From positions 54,011-118,010 of the forward strand of contig MIEI01000003.1 of NCBI GenBank assembly GCA_002095305.1: a stretch of DNA of 64,000 nucleotides, written 5' to 3'. Position 1 is the first letter of the stretch. Each line of letters begins with the position of its first letter. The translations under genes and the position numbers were made by a program. The notes under the pieces are model-generated. The model saw only the letters and a program-made list of their open reading frames with translations. It did no database searches and was not told the DNA's origin. Below, one piece after another: positions 27,983-40,587 of this stretch. Origin of the DNA: Pantoea brenneri. GTDB taxonomy: Bacteria > Pseudomonadota > Gammaproteobacteria > Enterobacterales > Enterobacteriaceae.

Positions 27983-28837
27983 TTACGCTTTACGCTGCTG
28001 AGCGCGCGCAACCGGTTTTTCTGCTGGAACGCTGGCCGGTTCCTGAGCTGTGCCTGGCAGGTAACGGGCAATCAGTACGCGATAAGCGACTGCACCCAGG
28101 CAAGCACCAACCAGCGGGCCAAAAATCGGCACGAGGAAGTAAGGGATGTCACGACCGCCGGTAAAGGCAACGTTACCCCAGCCTGCCAGCCATGCGAAGA
28201 TCTTCGGTCCGAAATCACGTGCCGGGTTCAGGGCGAAGCCGGTCAGGGGACCCATCGCGCCGCCGATAATCGCTACCAGCAGGCCGATCAACAGGGGTGC
28301 CAGCGGACCCCGTGGAATGCCGTTGCCGTCATCCGTCAGGCCCATAATGACCGCCATTAATACTGCAGTGATCACCATCTCAACCAGGAAAGCCTGACCA
28401 ACACCGATGTGCGGGTTAGGGTAGGTAGAGAAGATGCCCGCCAGGTCGAGACTTTCAACCGTGCCGCGCACCATCTGATGGCTCTGCTCGTAGTCGATAA
28501 ACAGGCTGTAGTAGAGACCGTACACCAGCGCGGCAGCACAGAAAGCGCCGGCAACCTGCGCCACGATGTAGGGAACGACTTTACGCCCTTCAAAATTGGC
28601 GAACAGGCAAAGCGCAACGGTAATAGCCGGATTCAGATGCGCACCTGAAATACCGGCAGTAAGGTAGGCGGCCATGGAAACACCCAGGCCCCAGATAATA
28701 CAGATTTCCCACTGACCGAAGGCGGCGCCGGCGAGTTTCAGCGCAGCTACACAGCCTGCACCAAAGAAAATGATCAAGCCGGTCCCCAGAAATTCGGCAA
28801 TACACTGACCTTTGAGCGTGTTAGTTGTCTGACTCAT
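27983..28837 (-). CDS. glpF: Glycerol uptake facilitator (aquaglyceroporin)
   Basis: Channel for glycerol diffusion across the inner membrane. It is a 284-residue MIP protein (E. coli 281) with six membrane helices and both half-helix motifs, HLNPAITVAL and ALNPARDFGP (NPA boxes). It starts MSQTTNTLKGQC and is the first gene of glpF-glpK(-glpX). A GlpR-like operator lies about 90 bp upstream. The C-terminal 25 residues are basic and cytoplasmic. Confidence 0.98.
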   Translation of the reverse strand: MSQTTNTLKGQCIAEFLGTGLIIFFGAGCVAALKLAGAAFGQWEICIIWGLGVSMAAYLTAGISGAHLNPAITVALCLFANFEGRKVVPYIVAQVAGAFCAAALVYGLYYSLFIDYEQSHQMVRGTVESLDLAGIFSTYPNPHIGVGQAFLVEMVITAVLMAVIMGLTDDGNGIPRGPLAPLLIGLLVAIIGGAMGPLTGFALNPARDFGPKIFAWLAGWGNVAFTGGRDIPYFLVPIFGPLVGACLGAVAYRVLIARYLPGTAQEPASVPAEKPVARAQQRKA

Positions 28838-29242
28838 AATAATTGTTCCTGAAGCGAGGTTAAATTTTATCAGTTTTTGTTCTCAGTCCATGAGTCACCC
28901 AGCTTTATTGTAGGGCTGATGTAAATTTATCGTTAACGAACATAAACGAGAAATAGCGAAATCGTTTTTTGTGTACTGCGTCATAAAAATGCGCGTTTTC
29001 GCGTATTCTGGCTTTCTTAAATCATCATTCAGCACTTACTGCCGCGGCCGGTGCAGGCGGCAAAAGTGCAGCCGCGCTAAGCGCAGCGGAATCTTAGGGA
29101 TTGGCTGAAAAGTGTTACAGACTGCGCCCGGCGCGCCCGCGTTGCTGGACTTGCGGGGTGAGGCTACATACAATCGGGACAACGTTGCTGGCTTACGCTG
29201 GCATCATCAACGCCTTGCAGGAATTTAGGAGAGGTCAGAAAG
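28838..29242. other. Gene-free divergent control region between glpF and zapB
   Basis: No coding sequence is seen in this 405-bp stretch. The glpF side is AT-rich and holds the GlpR-like operator. The zapB side (29040-29160) is GC-rich, with several short inverted repeats such as around GCCGCGGCCGG; no family could be assigned to them. Confidence 0.5.
28925..28944. promoter_or_regulatory. GlpR-like operator upstream of glpF
   Basis: Palindromic site centred on TTAA: the right half AACGAACATA matches the GlpR consensus half-site at all ten positions, and the left half matches at 6 of 10. It lies about 90 bp before glpF, as expected for glycerol-3-phosphate-responsive repression. Further GlpR or CRP sites may be present but were not called. 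Confidence 0.65.
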
Positions 29243-29482
29243 ATGTCATTTGAAGTGTTTGAGAAACTGGAAGCGAAAGTACAGCAGGCGATTGATACCA
29301 TCACCCTGTTGCAGATGGAAATCGAAGAGCTGAAAGAGCAGAACAACGCACTGCGTAACGATGCGCAACAAGTCGCGGGCAACCACGATGCGCTGATGCG
29401 TGAAAATCAGCACCTGAAAGAAGAGCAACACGTATGGCAGGAACGTCTGCGCGCATTGCTGGGAAAAATGGAAGAGGTTTGA
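29243..29482 (+). CDS. zapB: Cell-division protein ZapB
   Basis: A 79-residue, almost entirely coiled-coil protein (E. coli 81) that supports Z-ring assembly through ZapA and links to MatP. It starts [20 protein letters not shown] with heptad-spaced Leu/Ile through residue 79. An AGGAGAGG ribosome-binding site is upstream. It is divergent from glpF, as in E. coli, and is followed by a bidirectional terminator shared with rraA. Confidence 0.96.
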   Translation: MSFEVFEKLEAKVQQAIDTITLLQMEIEELKEQNNALRNDAQQVAGNHDALMRENQHLKEEQHVWQERLRALLGKMEEV

Positions 29483-29497
29483 AGCCTCAGCTGACGT

Positions 29498-29526
29498 GAA
29501 AACGGGTGCTCAGGCACCCGTTTTTC
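29498..29526. terminator. Bidirectional terminator between zapB and rraA
   Basis: AAACGGGTGC (29500-29509) pairs with GCACCCGTTT (29514-29523) around TCAG, with A-rich and T-rich flanks on both sides, so it can end both convergent genes. Confidence 0.85.
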
Positions 29527-29536
29527 ATGGCTGGCG

Positions 29537-30022
29537 TTATTCGAGGTCCAGCGCGTCTTCTGACAGAATGATACCGGTGTTATCGGCATAGAGATGGTCG
29601 CCGGAAAAGAAGGTGACGCCGCCAAAATTGACGCGCACATCGCTTTCACCAATCCCTTCACCGGCTGCGCCAGCCGGGATCGCCGCGATCGCCTGAATGC
29701 CAATCTCCAGCTCTTCCAGCTCATCAACCTGACGAACTGAACCGTAAATCACCAGGCCTTCCCACTCGTTAGTGGCCGCCAGGCGCGCCAGCTGGGCATC
29801 GACCAGCGCCCGACGCACTGAGCCGCCGCCGTCAATCACCAGCACCCGACCCCGGCCATTTTCTTCCAGCAGGTCGTAAAGTAAGCCGTTGTCTTCAAAG
29901 CATTTCACTGTGGTAATCTGACCACCGAATGAAGTGCGCCCACCAAAGTTTGAAAAAAGCGGTTCAACAACATTCACTTCTTCATGGTAGATATCGCAGA
30001 GTTCAGATGTATCGTATTTCAT
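29537..30022 (-). CDS. rraA: Ribonuclease E activity regulator RraA
   Basis: Trimeric protein that binds the RNase E scaffold region and inhibits RNA processing. The 161 residues equal E. coli. It starts [20 protein letters not shown]. It has the RraA/aldolase-like motif [16 protein letters not shown] and the conserved C-terminal [16 protein letters not shown]. The frame is open 39 codons upstream but without similarity, so the shorter start is chosen. In E. coli menA lies immediately upstream between hslU and rraA; it is absent here. Confidence 0.96.
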   Translation of the reverse strand: MKYDTSELCDIYHEEVNVVEPLFSNFGGRTSFGGQITTVKCFEDNGLLYDLLEENGRGRVLVIDGGGSVRRALVDAQLARLAATNEWEGLVIYGSVRQVDELEELEIGIQAIAAIPAGAAGEGIGESDVRVNFGGVTFFSGDHLYADNTGIILSEDALDLE

Positions 30023-30126
30023 AAGGGTTTCGTCTGTTTGCCACAGGAGCGGTAAGTATATCGCTTTATGCTGATTGTTGGCAAAATCATCAGTGGAAAA
30101 AAGCAGCGTTGCATCAAGAGCATGCA

Positions 30127-30156
30127 TAAAAAAGCCCAACCGGATGGCTGGGCTTC
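30127..30156 (-). terminator. Terminator after hslVU
   Basis: On the minus strand AAGCCCA pairs with TGGGCTT through a short loop with extra pairs, followed by a T run (the A run at 30128-30133). It lies about 25 bp after the hslU stop. Confidence 0.85.
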
Positions 30157-30178
30157 AGAAAAGTGCTGATCGCGCCGA

Positions 30179-31516
30179 TTAGAGGATAAAGCGGCTCAGG
30201 TCTTCGTCGGCCACCAGTTCATCCAGATGTTTACCGACATAGTCAGCATCAATGGTGACGGATTCGCTGTGACGATCGCTGGCGTCATAAGAGATATCTT
30301 CCATCAGACGTTCCAGCACGGTATGCAGACGACGCGCACCGATGTTTTCGGTGGTCTCGTTCACCTGCCAGGCCGCTTCAGCGATACGACGAATACCGTC
30401 GGCGGTGAAGTCGATGTTAACGCCTTCAGTGTTCATCAACGCTTTATACTGCACGGTTACCGACGCGTTCGGTTCAGTCAGAATGCGCTCGAAATCGTTC
30501 ACGGTCAGCGCCTGCAGTTCAACGCGAATCGGCAGACGACCCTGCAGTTCCGGAATCAGATCGGACGGACTGGCCACCTGGAAAGCGCCGGAGGCGATAA
30601 ACAGAATGTGGTCAGTTTTCACCATGCCGTGCTTGGTTGAAACAGTACAGCCTTCAACCAGCGGCAGCAGGTCGCGCTGAACCCCTTCACGTGACACATC
30701 CGGGCCGCCGGCATTCTGGCCGCCGCGCTTACAGATTTTGTCGATCTCATCGATAAACACGATACCGTGCTGCTCGACCGCCTCAATGGCTTCCTGCTTC
30801 AGCTCTTCCGGATTGACCAGTTTGGCCGCTTCTTCTTCTACCAGCAGCTTCATTGCTTCTTTGATCTTCAGCTTGCGTGGCTTCTGTTTCTGGCCGCCGA
30901 GGTTCTGGAACATCGACTGCAGCTGGCTGGTCATCTCTTCCATGCCCGGAGGTGCCATGATCTCAACGCCCGGACCGCTGGCGGCCAGGTCGATCTCAAT
31001 CTCTTTGTCATCCAGCTGACCTTCGCGCAGTTTTTTACGGAAAGACTGGCGGGCGGCTGACGGCTCAGGTGCCTGCTCTGGCTGGCCCCAGTTATTTTTC
31101 GCCGGTGGGATCAGCACATCAAGGATGCGCTCTTCCGCCATCTCTTCGGCGCGGTATTTGTTCTTTTCAATCGCCTGACTGCGGACCATTTTGATGGCGG
31201 AGTCAGTCAGGTCGCGGATGATCGAGTCCACTTCTTTACCGACATAACCTACTTCGGTGAATTTGGTCGCTTCGACTTTAATAAACGGCGCGTTCGCCAG
31301 TTTAGCCAGTCGACGGGCGATCTCGGTTTTACCGACACCGGTCGGACCGATCATCAGAATGTTTTTCGGTGTTACTTCATGACGCAGTTCTTCGTCAAGC
31401 TGCATGCGGCGCCAGCGGTTACGCAGCGCAATGGCCACGGCGCGCTTAGCGCTGTCCTGGCCGATGATAAAACGGTTCAGCTCGCTGACGATTTCGCGCG
31501 GAGTCATCTCAGACAT
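30179..31516 (-). CDS. hslU: ATP-dependent protease ATPase subunit HslU
   Basis: AAA+ unfoldase of the HslVU (ClpYQ) protease, which degrades SulA, RcsA and others. It has 445 residues (E. coli 443). Walker A is [15 protein letters not shown] near residue 57-70, and Walker B is [15 protein letters not shown] near 250. The pore loop region is [18 protein letters not shown] (GYVG), and the C-terminal ...DEDLSRFIL inserts into HslV. It is 10 bp downstream of hslV in a heat-shock operon. Confidence 0.98.
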   Translation of the reverse strand: MSEMTPREIVSELNRFIIGQDSAKRAVAIALRNRWRRMQLDEELRHEVTPKNILMIGPTGVGKTEIARRLAKLANAPFIKVEATKFTEVGYVGKEVDSIIRDLTDSAIKMVRSQAIEKNKYRAEEMAEERILDVLIPPAKNNWGQPEQAPEPSAARQSFRKKLREGQLDDKEIEIDLAASGPGVEIMAPPGMEEMTSQLQSMFQNLGGQKQKPRKLKIKEAMKLLVEEEAAKLVNPEELKQEAIEAVEQHGIVFIDEIDKICKRGGQNAGGPDVSREGVQRDLLPLVEGCTVSTKHGMVKTDHILFIASGAFQVASPSDLIPELQGRLPIRVELQALTVNDFERILTEPNASVTVQYKALMNTEGVNIDFTADGIRRIAEAAWQVNETTENIGARRLHTVLERLMEDISYDASDRHSESVTIDADYVGKHLDELVADEDLSRFIL

Positions 31517-31526
31517 GTTTTAATCC

Positions 31527-32057
31527 TTACGCCTTGGACGGTAATTCTTCGAAATTAACGTTATGGTTAGTGTAGATGCAGATATCACCCGCGATGTTCA
31601 GCGATTTTTCGACGATGTCGCGTGCACCCATCTCAGTATTTTCCAGCAGCGCACGGGCGGCTGCCTGGGCGAAAGGACCACCGGAACCGATGGCGATCAG
31701 ATCATTTTCAGGCTGGATGACATCACCGTTGCCGCTGATGATCAGCGACGCTGACTCATCGGCGACCGCCAGTAATGCTTCAAGGCGGCGCAGCATGCGG
31801 TCAGTACGCCAGTCTTTGGCCAGCTCAACCGCGGCTTTCACCAGGTGGCCCTGATGCATTTCCAGTTTACGTTCGAAGAGTTCAAACAGGGTGAAGGCAT
31901 CTGCAGTGCCGCCAGCGAACCCGGCGATCACTTTATCGTTGTATAAACGACGCACTTTTTTAACGTTGCCTTTCATCACGGTATTGCCGAGCGTAGCCTG
32001 GCCATCACCGCCAATCACTACCTGGCCGTTGCGTCGTACACTTACTATTGTTGTCAC
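31527..32057 (-). CDS. hslV: ATP-dependent protease peptidase subunit HslV
   Basis: Proteasome-like dodecameric peptidase with a 176-residue sequence equal in length to E. coli. After removal of Met1 the N-terminal threonine ([20 protein letters not shown]) is the nucleophile. The [18 protein letters not shown] segment, an active-site neighbour, is conserved. It is preceded by a sigma-32 promoter and a stable 5' leader hairpin. It forms an operon with hslU. Confidence 0.98.
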   Translation of the reverse strand: MTTIVSVRRNGQVVIGGDGQATLGNTVMKGNVKKVRRLYNDKVIAGFAGGTADAFTLFELFERKLEMHQGHLVKAAVELAKDWRTDRMLRRLEALLAVADESASLIISGNGDVIQPENDLIAIGSGGPFAQAAARALLENTEMGARDIVEKSLNIAGDICIYTNHNVNFEELPSKA

Positions 32058-32081
32058 GGGCAGACCCCTTGTTGCATTCGG

Positions 32082-32109
32082 AAAAAGGCTCCGCGCACCA
32101 GGCGCGGAG
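32082..32109 (-). terminator. Stable hairpin with U tract in the hslVU leader
   Basis: On the minus strand CTCCGCGC pairs with GCGCGGAG around a 5-nt loop, followed by CCTTTTTC. It lies between the sigma-32 promoter and the hslV start. A stabilising 5' stem-loop is known in the E. coli hslVU transcript; the T tract also allows action as an ftsN terminator or attenuator. Confidence 0.65.
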
Positions 32110-32123
32110 GATCATGCAAACAG

Positions 32124-32146
32124 ATATGGGGCGGGTTTGTCGGGTT

Positions 32147-32151
<5 letters not shown>
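32124..32151 (-). promoter_or_regulatory. Sigma-32 heat-shock promoter for hslVU
   Basis: On the minus strand GTTGAAA is separated by 13 nt from CCCCATAT, almost the full sigma-32 consensus (CTTGAAA, N11-16, CCCCATNT). It overlaps the last codons and stop of ftsN and lies 67 bp upstream of the hslV ATG. Confidence 0.85.
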
Positions 32152-33103
<952 letters not shown>

Positions 33104-33256
33104 TCTCGTTCTGATACCCTTCAAAAAATAGTGCCAAATGGGCGAATCGATAGTTTTTACGCGCCCGGCAAGGAGTCCGCCATGTTACTTAAGGGCCGGA
33201 ACTTTGACCAGCAGTGTTCGCCTTAAGAATCTACTGAAAAAAGTGCCAGATTTCGC

Positions 33257-34297
33257 TTATTTTTCACGCTTTTTTGCTGGCGCTGTGTTGCCACGAATGG
33301 TCAGCCCGGCATCCAGCAGCCGCGATCCACTGCTGACGCGTTTGCCCTGCAACTCATCCAGCAGCAGCAACATCGCTTCCCGGCCGATCTGATAACGCGG
33401 CTGCGTCACGGTGGTCAGCGGTGGCTCGCAGTAACGCGATAGCTCAATATCATCAAACCCGACGACCGACAGATCGTCCGGTATCCGCAGTCCGCTGCGT
33501 CTGGCCTGATTCATCGCCCCGAGCGCCATGATATCACTGTGGCAGAACAGGGCGCGTGGCGGTTGTGGCAGCGACAGCAGTTGTTTCATCGCCGCCACGC
33601 CCGCTTCAAAGGTAAAATCGCCCCGTACAATATAGGTGGGATCGACGGTTAAGCCGCTGCGGCGCATCGCCTGGACGTAACCCTGCAGGCGATACTGACA
33701 GAGCGGCATCTCTTCCGGTCCGGCGATACAGGCGATTTGCCGGTGTCCCAACTGCAGCAGATGATTGACCGCTTCAAACGCGGCGGTCAGGTTATCGATG
33801 TGTACGGTGGGCAGTGACATTTCCGGCGCAAACTCATTTGCCATCACCATCGGTGGCAAATTGCGCTGTTCATCGACGCTGGCATCAAAGGGGAGCTGTG
33901 AACCCAGCAGCACCATGCCATCGATCTGCCGCGTCAGCATCAGGTTCAGAAAGGTTCTTTCCTGCTGATTCTGGTGCGCGCAGTCGCCAATCAGGACCAG
34001 ATAGCCCTCTGCGGCCGCCGTGACTTCGACGCCGCGAATGATTTCGCTGAAGAAGGGATCGCAGATGTCGGGAACAATCACCAGAATGGTCTGGGTATCG
34101 TTACGGCGCGCGTTGCGGGTCAGCCCATGCGGCGCATATCCCACCGCCGCAACCGCCTGCTCAACTTTCTGCCGGGTGGCGGCAGAGACTTTCTCCGGGT
34201 TCATCAGCGCACGCGAAACGGTGGCGGTTGAGACGCCCGCTTTTTCCGCTACGTCTTTCATGGTGGCGGCGGGCGGTTGTTGATTCTGCTCCAACAC
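33257..34297 (-). CDS. cytR: LacI-family transcriptional repressor CytR
   Basis: Repressor of nucleoside uptake and catabolism genes that works together with CRP and is induced by cytidine. It has 346 residues (E. coli 341). The LacI helix-turn-helix is MKDVAEKAGVSTATVSRALM at residues 13-32, and the periplasmic-binding-like domain contains VIVPDICDPFFSEIIRGVE and SVVGFDDIELSRYCEPPLTT. It lies between ftsN and priA, as in E. coli, with its own start preceded by GGAG. Confidence 0.96.
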   Translation of the reverse strand: MLEQNQQPPAATMKDVAEKAGVSTATVSRALMNPEKVSAATRQKVEQAVAAVGYAPHGLTRNARRNDTQTILVIVPDICDPFFSEIIRGVEVTAAAEGYLVLIGDCAHQNQQERTFLNLMLTRQIDGMVLLGSQLPFDASVDEQRNLPPMVMANEFAPEMSLPTVHIDNLTAAFEAVNHLLQLGHRQIACIAGPEEMPLCQYRLQGYVQAMRRSGLTVDPTYIVRGDFTFEAGVAAMKQLLSLPQPPRALFCHSDIMALGAMNQARRSGLRIPDDLSVVGFDDIELSRYCEPPLTTVTQPRYQIGREAMLLLLDELQGKRVSSGSRLLDAGLTIRGNTAPAKKREK

Positions 34298-34343
34298 ATG
34301 CTCCTGACGCGTTATGGCGCGTTCGATTCTGTTTTGCCTGATC

Positions 34344-34383
34344 TAAAAGCAAGCCGGGCAACATTGTTAACGATTGCCCGGCT
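34344..34383 (-). terminator. Terminator after priA
   Basis: A 10-bp perfect stem, AGCCGGGCAA/TTGCCCGGCT, with a 12-nt loop. Leftward it ends in TTGCTTTTA. It separates priA from cytR. Confidence 0.8.
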
Positions 34384-34456
34384 GGTTGTTACTTAATTTG
34401 CATAAAAATTGTGACTTATGCGACTTTTTTCGATCTGGCTCGCAGTGTCAGCCGCA

Positions 34457-36651
<2,195 letters not shown>

Positions 36652-36876
36652 AGCAATCTCTTTCCGGCTCAATCATCGGGGAAGATAGTGTACACGCTGG
36701 CCCCGATGGCGGGTATCTCAGCAGAGATTTGCAGCAATCAGAAGTTAGCTGTATAATGTTGCGCCTTCGGTGAGAAAGATCTTGCCGGAGTCCACCCTTT
36801 ATTGTTCAACCGCGTGTGGTGCTGTGCGGGTTACGACCTGGCACGGAGAGCGACACGGCCTTATCTGAGGTTTCCC

Positions 36877-37092
36877 ATGAAACAAGGTATTCACCCGAAA
36901 TACGAAGCAGTTACTATCAAATGTACCTGCGGCAACGAGATTCACACCCGTTCAACACTGACTCACGAACTGAACCTGGACGTTTGTGGTAAATGCCACC
37001 CGTTCTATACCGGTAAGCAGCGTGAAGTGGCAACTGGTGGCCGTGTTGACCGCTTTAACAAGCGTTTCAGCGTGCCAGGCGCTAAAAAATAA
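36877..37092 (+). CDS. rpmE: 50S ribosomal protein L31
   Basis: A 71-residue zinc-binding ribosomal protein (E. coli 70). The cysteine ligands are visible in [11 protein letters not shown] (C16, C18) and [14 protein letters not shown] (C37, C40), so this is the C+ zinc-containing form. It starts [13 protein letters not shown] with TGAGG upstream; the frame extends 25 codons further without similarity. It is divergent from priA. In E. coli yiiX and metJ follow; here a two-partner secretion locus intervenes. Confidence 0.97.
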   Translation: MKQGIHPKYEAVTIKCTCGNEIHTRSTLTHELNLDVCGKCHPFYTGKQREVATGGRVDRFNKRFSVPGAKK

Positions 37093-37130
37093 GATTAAAA
37101 GGCACCTGAACCTGCGGGTTCGGCGGCAAG

Positions 37131-37159
37131 AAAAACCCAGCTTCGGCTGGGTTTTTTTA
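37131..37159 (+). terminator. Terminator after rpmE (possibly bidirectional)
   Basis: ACCCAGC pairs with GCTGGGT around TTCG, with a T run of seven on the right and an A run on the left. It lies 42 bp after rpmE and 30 bp beyond the tpsA stop, so it can end both. Confidence 0.88.
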
Positions 37160-37188
37160 TAGCGTTTTTTTACTGACGGGTAGGTTTA

Positions 37189-38793
37189 TTACAAACTGGT
37201 GCCCGGTTCTGATGGTGCTACAGGCTTATTCAGTTCAAGGGTCTGCGTCGTATAGTTGCCATCCAGCTCACGCAGACTCGCGATCTTAGGCGCAGTAATG
37301 GTGATTTTATCCGCCTTCATGGTGCCTTTGGTGCAAAATACCCACCATACGCAGGATGAATTACTGATTTTCTCATCGGTAATCAGCGCCAGCGTTCCCG
37401 CTTCCATGCTGCCGGTATTATATATCCCGTTTTTGCCAAATACACTTAACATTCCGGTAGCTTGCAGACTCCCTTCGTTGCGAACTTCATTTGCAACAAC
37501 AAAAACATGCTGACCCGTCAGGCTGGCGGCGTTAGAAAATGTTGGCGCAGAAAGATAGGCTGAACCCTGAGTGGTGACATCGCCGCCTGATAAAAGGTTG
37601 ATTTCATTAACGGCATCTACACTGAGTGTACCGGCCTTTAATGAACCTGAGTTGAGCACACTGGTTTTGTAGAGAGCTTTGATTGATCCATCAACCGGGC
37701 CATAACCTGTCTCCATTATCAGATTATTCCCTGCTATGATTTTTCCTGTATTTTCAATATTATCGGCCAAAGAAGCGATCTTTATATCTCCCGCCGCACT
37801 GATTTTCGCATTTTCGCTATTATAAAATTTTCCCACTGTCGCAATGGTGGCTCTATCTAATGTTTCAATCGTACCATCATTGGTAAATGAACCCTTTATC
37901 TGCAATACTGCCTGGCCAGAAGATAAATAGCCTTTATTGACCATTTCGTGACTGGCAGACGCACTAATGAGGCCGCTTTTAATAGTGCCATTGTTAATTA
38001 ATGCGCCATTCGATGCGATAAAAAGGCCACTAGCGTCTAGTATGCCGTTATTATTTACCCCAGCACCCGCCTCAGTAGTTTTCAGTTGAATAATTCCTGC
38101 CGTTACGCCACCCAACGCGCTGACATCAATACTGTTAGCGTAACGCACGCTGTTTTCCGCTGCCGTTACCAGGCCGGAAGCGATATCGTAATCATAGCTA
38201 CCGGCGATAGCGTTCAACTGGCTGGTCTCTACCTGACCGCGGATGTTAATTTGCTGCGCCAGCAGGTCGGTATAATCTGCCCCTTTCAGGCCATCACCGC
38301 TGACAGCAATCGAACCCTGTGCCACTTTAAAGCCGGTTAATGCACCATCGCTGAAGGTTGGCGTGCCGGTGGTGAGGGTGGCTCGTCCGGTATTAATAAA
38401 GCCGCAGCCAGAACAGCTAATGCCGTTAGGGTTAGCGATAATCACATCAGCCTTCTGACCAGCAACTTCTATATAACCGTTAAGATAAGAGGGGTTTTTC
38501 GAAATTACCTCATTAAGAATCAGGCTAGCAGGGCCGTCCAGATTACTATTATGCGCGATATTACCTCTTTCACGGATTAAATCTGTTGTGCTGTTATTAA
38601 TGATCATGCCCTGAGAAGGGACATTAAAATTCTGATACATATTATGCGAAAGACCATTCGCATCGGCTTTATTGATATTAACCACCGTTGAACCATTTGC
38701 ATGGGTGTAAAGATCAAGTGCAGCAAAGGAAGACTGACTGCTGAGCGTAGCTAACGTCGCCAGAAATAATAAATTAATTTTAAGACTTTTCAT
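37189..38793 (-). CDS. Short two-partner secretion exoprotein (TpsA, FHA N-terminal domain)
   Basis: A 534-residue secreted protein. A signal peptide covers about residues 1-24 (MKSLKINLLFLATLATLSSQ), followed by the TPS secretion domain with NPSYLNG near 100 and ANPNGISCSGCGFINTGRA at 120-138 (the NPNG motif with a Cys pair). From about residue 230 it is built of irregular 18-22 residue strands with N-x-G turns, typical of an FHA-like beta-helix. It ends with a second Cys pair (CVWWVFC, residues 481-487) and a short Pro-rich tail. There is no toxin module, PT/VENN motif or downstream immunity gene, and most TpsA proteins are far longer. RBS AAAGGGA. The partner TpsB lies 72 bp upstream. It is AT-rich against its neighbours, which suggests transfer. 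The function of the exoprotein is unknown. Confidence 0.88.
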   Translation of the reverse strand: MKSLKINLLFLATLATLSSQSSFAALDLYTHANGSTVVNINKADANGLSHNMYQNFNVPSQGMIINNSTTDLIRERGNIAHNSNLDGPASLILNEVISKNPSYLNGYIEVAGQKADVIIANPNGISCSGCGFINTGRATLTTGTPTFSDGALTGFKVAQGSIAVSGDGLKGADYTDLLAQQINIRGQVETSQLNAIAGSYDYDIASGLVTAAENSVRYANSIDVSALGGVTAGIIQLKTTEAGAGVNNNGILDASGLFIASNGALINNGTIKSGLISASASHEMVNKGYLSSGQAVLQIKGSFTNDGTIETLDRATIATVGKFYNSENAKISAAGDIKIASLADNIENTGKIIAGNNLIMETGYGPVDGSIKALYKTSVLNSGSLKAGTLSVDAVNEINLLSGGDVTTQGSAYLSAPTFSNAASLTGQHVFVVANEVRNEGSLQATGMLSVFGKNGIYNTGSMEAGTLALITDEKISNSSCVWWVFCTKGTMKADKITITAPKIASLRELDGNYTTQTLELNKPVAPSEPGTSL

Positions 38794-38865
38794 TTTTATC
38801 CCTTTAAGTAATGATGTTTTTAAACTCTGTTTAACGGTAGTGATGGTAAAACTTTTCTCCTTTTC

Positions 38866-40587
38866 TCAGTATTTCCATTGCAGAGAGAAACCCAGCGTAA
38901 GGGGATCCGTGTGTAAGCCCTGTGGCTTTTTAAGAGGCGTGCCGGAAAAAAGATCAAGGTAGGTTTGCTGATATTTACCTCGCAAGCCGACGACGCTGCC
39001 GATAACCGTTTTCCCGTTGTAATATTGTTGACTCTGATGGCCATAAACCTGACCTGCATCAACGCCGATATAAGGTTGTATGGCCTTGTCGGGAAATATC
39101 CAGCTGATGTCGTTGCGCCAGTACCATCCCTTATTATCCTGAAGCGAATTTTCACCATCGAATCCGCGTACCGTCCAGCGATTTGCCAGTGAAAAACGAC
39201 TCAGCGAAGAAACATTATCGGGTGAATATTGCAGGCTAAAATGGGGAGAATAGTTCAGCCAGTTACCGTAAAAAAGGAAGTTCACGGAGCCTTGCAGATC
39301 TAAGGTAACAATCCTGCCTTCTTTATCGATGAGTTTATATTCCTGCTCAACAGTCTGATGACTATTAAACCATGGCATCTTTTTTTGGTAACTCAGGCTG
39401 GCTGCCAGACCGGCATTATCGTAACTGAGCTGATGTTGCAGTACGGCTTTCCATCCCGCATTTTTCTTATGCATGCTGACGAGATTGAAACCATTGAGCG
39501 CATAGCGGGATTCGGTATTGAATATTTGCAGGCCAGCCGTCGTAGTCTGATGTTCGGTACGCGAGAGCAGGCGATTAAGTTGCGCGCTGTAGTAGCTGTT
39601 TTTGTTATTCAGCCGCCAGTTGGTCCAGTTACCGATCATATATTGTTGATACTGGCTCTGGCTGGCGTACAGATCGAGCCACCAGTAACCCCATGGAACA
39701 GAATAGCCAATCGATTTATTACTGTTACCTTTTACGGTATGTTTTGGCGCGATGTCGTGGCCATAGGAAGCATATAGCGTGTCACTCAGTGAGGTGATGT
39801 TATTTAAATAGAGTGCTGCGCCTCCCTGATAACGCCCGGTTGAGACCGAACCCGCATCATTGATCCACGCCCCCACCTGCCAGTATTTATCTTGTTCGCG
39901 CTGGATATAAAGATCACTTTTATTTTTCTCACGGCCAGGTGATACATTGATCCTGACCTGCGAACCCGGTACGCGCTGCAGATTAAAACTGCCCTGTTCG
40001 AGATCGCTTAGTTCGAGGATGTCGCCCGCTTTCAGCGGCAGGGTATTACGCAGACTGATATAATCGCCGCTGGCTTTATTAACCACGATATTGCCAATTT
40101 TACCGGCATTGATTTCAAAGGTTAACGCATGATCCGATAAATTCTGATTGGGTAAGTTAACCCGTGTGGTGATATAGCCCAGCCTGATAATTTCGTTTTG
40201 CAGGGTTTTTGCCAGCAGATTTATGCCCGCAATACCCAGACATTGACCTTCGGCCTGAGAGGTAAAATAACGTAATTTTTCAAGGTGAAGTTTTTTGCTA
40301 TCCTGACGTAAATAAACCTTATCAATTTGGTAGCAATTCGATTCGTGTGGAAAACGGATCGCCTGACGTTCAATACCCCTTTTCTCAGATACGCTTTTTT
40401 GTGGTTTGGGGATTAACTGTTGTTTGCGAATCTGGTCCTGTAAAAGTGCATTAGCTTCGCTGTTTTTTTCTGCCACCGGCAGCACTGCATTTGCCAGGCC
40501 GGAAAAGGAAAAGGCCGAAAGGGTAAACAGATTAATAATTAAAAATAAGCGCTTTTGTTTTTTTGTTATAGATTTCAGTGCCATCAT
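38866..40587 (-). CDS. Two-partner secretion outer-membrane transporter (TpsB, FhaC/ShlB family)
   Basis: A 573-residue Omp85-superfamily barrel that should export the adjacent TpsA. A signal sequence (to about residue 33, LSAFSFSGLANA) is followed by an N-terminal helix/linker (QDQIRKQQ), POTRA domains (QAIRFPHESNCYQIDKVYL, then TFEINAGKIGNIVVN) and a C-terminal 16-strand barrel. The lid-loop motif VRGF is at 473-476 (RWTVRGFDGENSL). It ends in an aromatic QWKY, as outer-membrane barrels do. Two ATGs three bases apart are possible; AGGAAG favours the second. AT-rich codon use sets the pair apart from the flanking core genes. Confidence 0.92.
   Translation of the reverse strand: MMALKSITKKQKRLFLIINLFTLSAFSFSGLANAVLPVAEKNSEANALLQDQIRKQQLIPKPQKSVSEKRGIERQAIRFPHESNCYQIDKVYLRQDSKKLHLEKLRYFTSQAEGQCLGIAGINLLAKTLQNEIIRLGYITTRVNLPNQNLSDHALTFEINAGKIGNIVVNKASGDYISLRNTLPLKAGDILELSDLEQGSFNLQRVPGSQVRINVSPGREKNKSDLYIQREQDKYWQVGAWINDAGSVSTGRYQGGAALYLNNITSLSDTLYASYGHDIAPKHTVKGNSNKSIGYSVPWGYWWLDLYASQSQYQQYMIGNWTNWRLNNKNSYYSAQLNRLLSRTEHQTTTAGLQIFNTESRYALNGFNLVSMHKKNAGWKAVLQHQLSYDNAGLAASLSYQKKMPWFNSHQTVEQEYKLIDKEGRIVTLDLQGSVNFLFYGNWLNYSPHFSLQYSPDNVSSLSRFSLANRWTVRGFDGENSLQDNKGWYWRNDISWIFPDKAIQPYIGVDAGQVYGHQSQQYYNGKTVIGSVVGLRGKYQQTYLDLFSGTPLKKPQGLHTDPLTLGFSLQWKY

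Noticed and set aside
37189..40587. TPS pair as a full contact-dependent inhibition (CDI) system
   Set aside because: No C-terminal toxin, no VENN-type motif and no immunity gene downstream; only secretion functions are supported.
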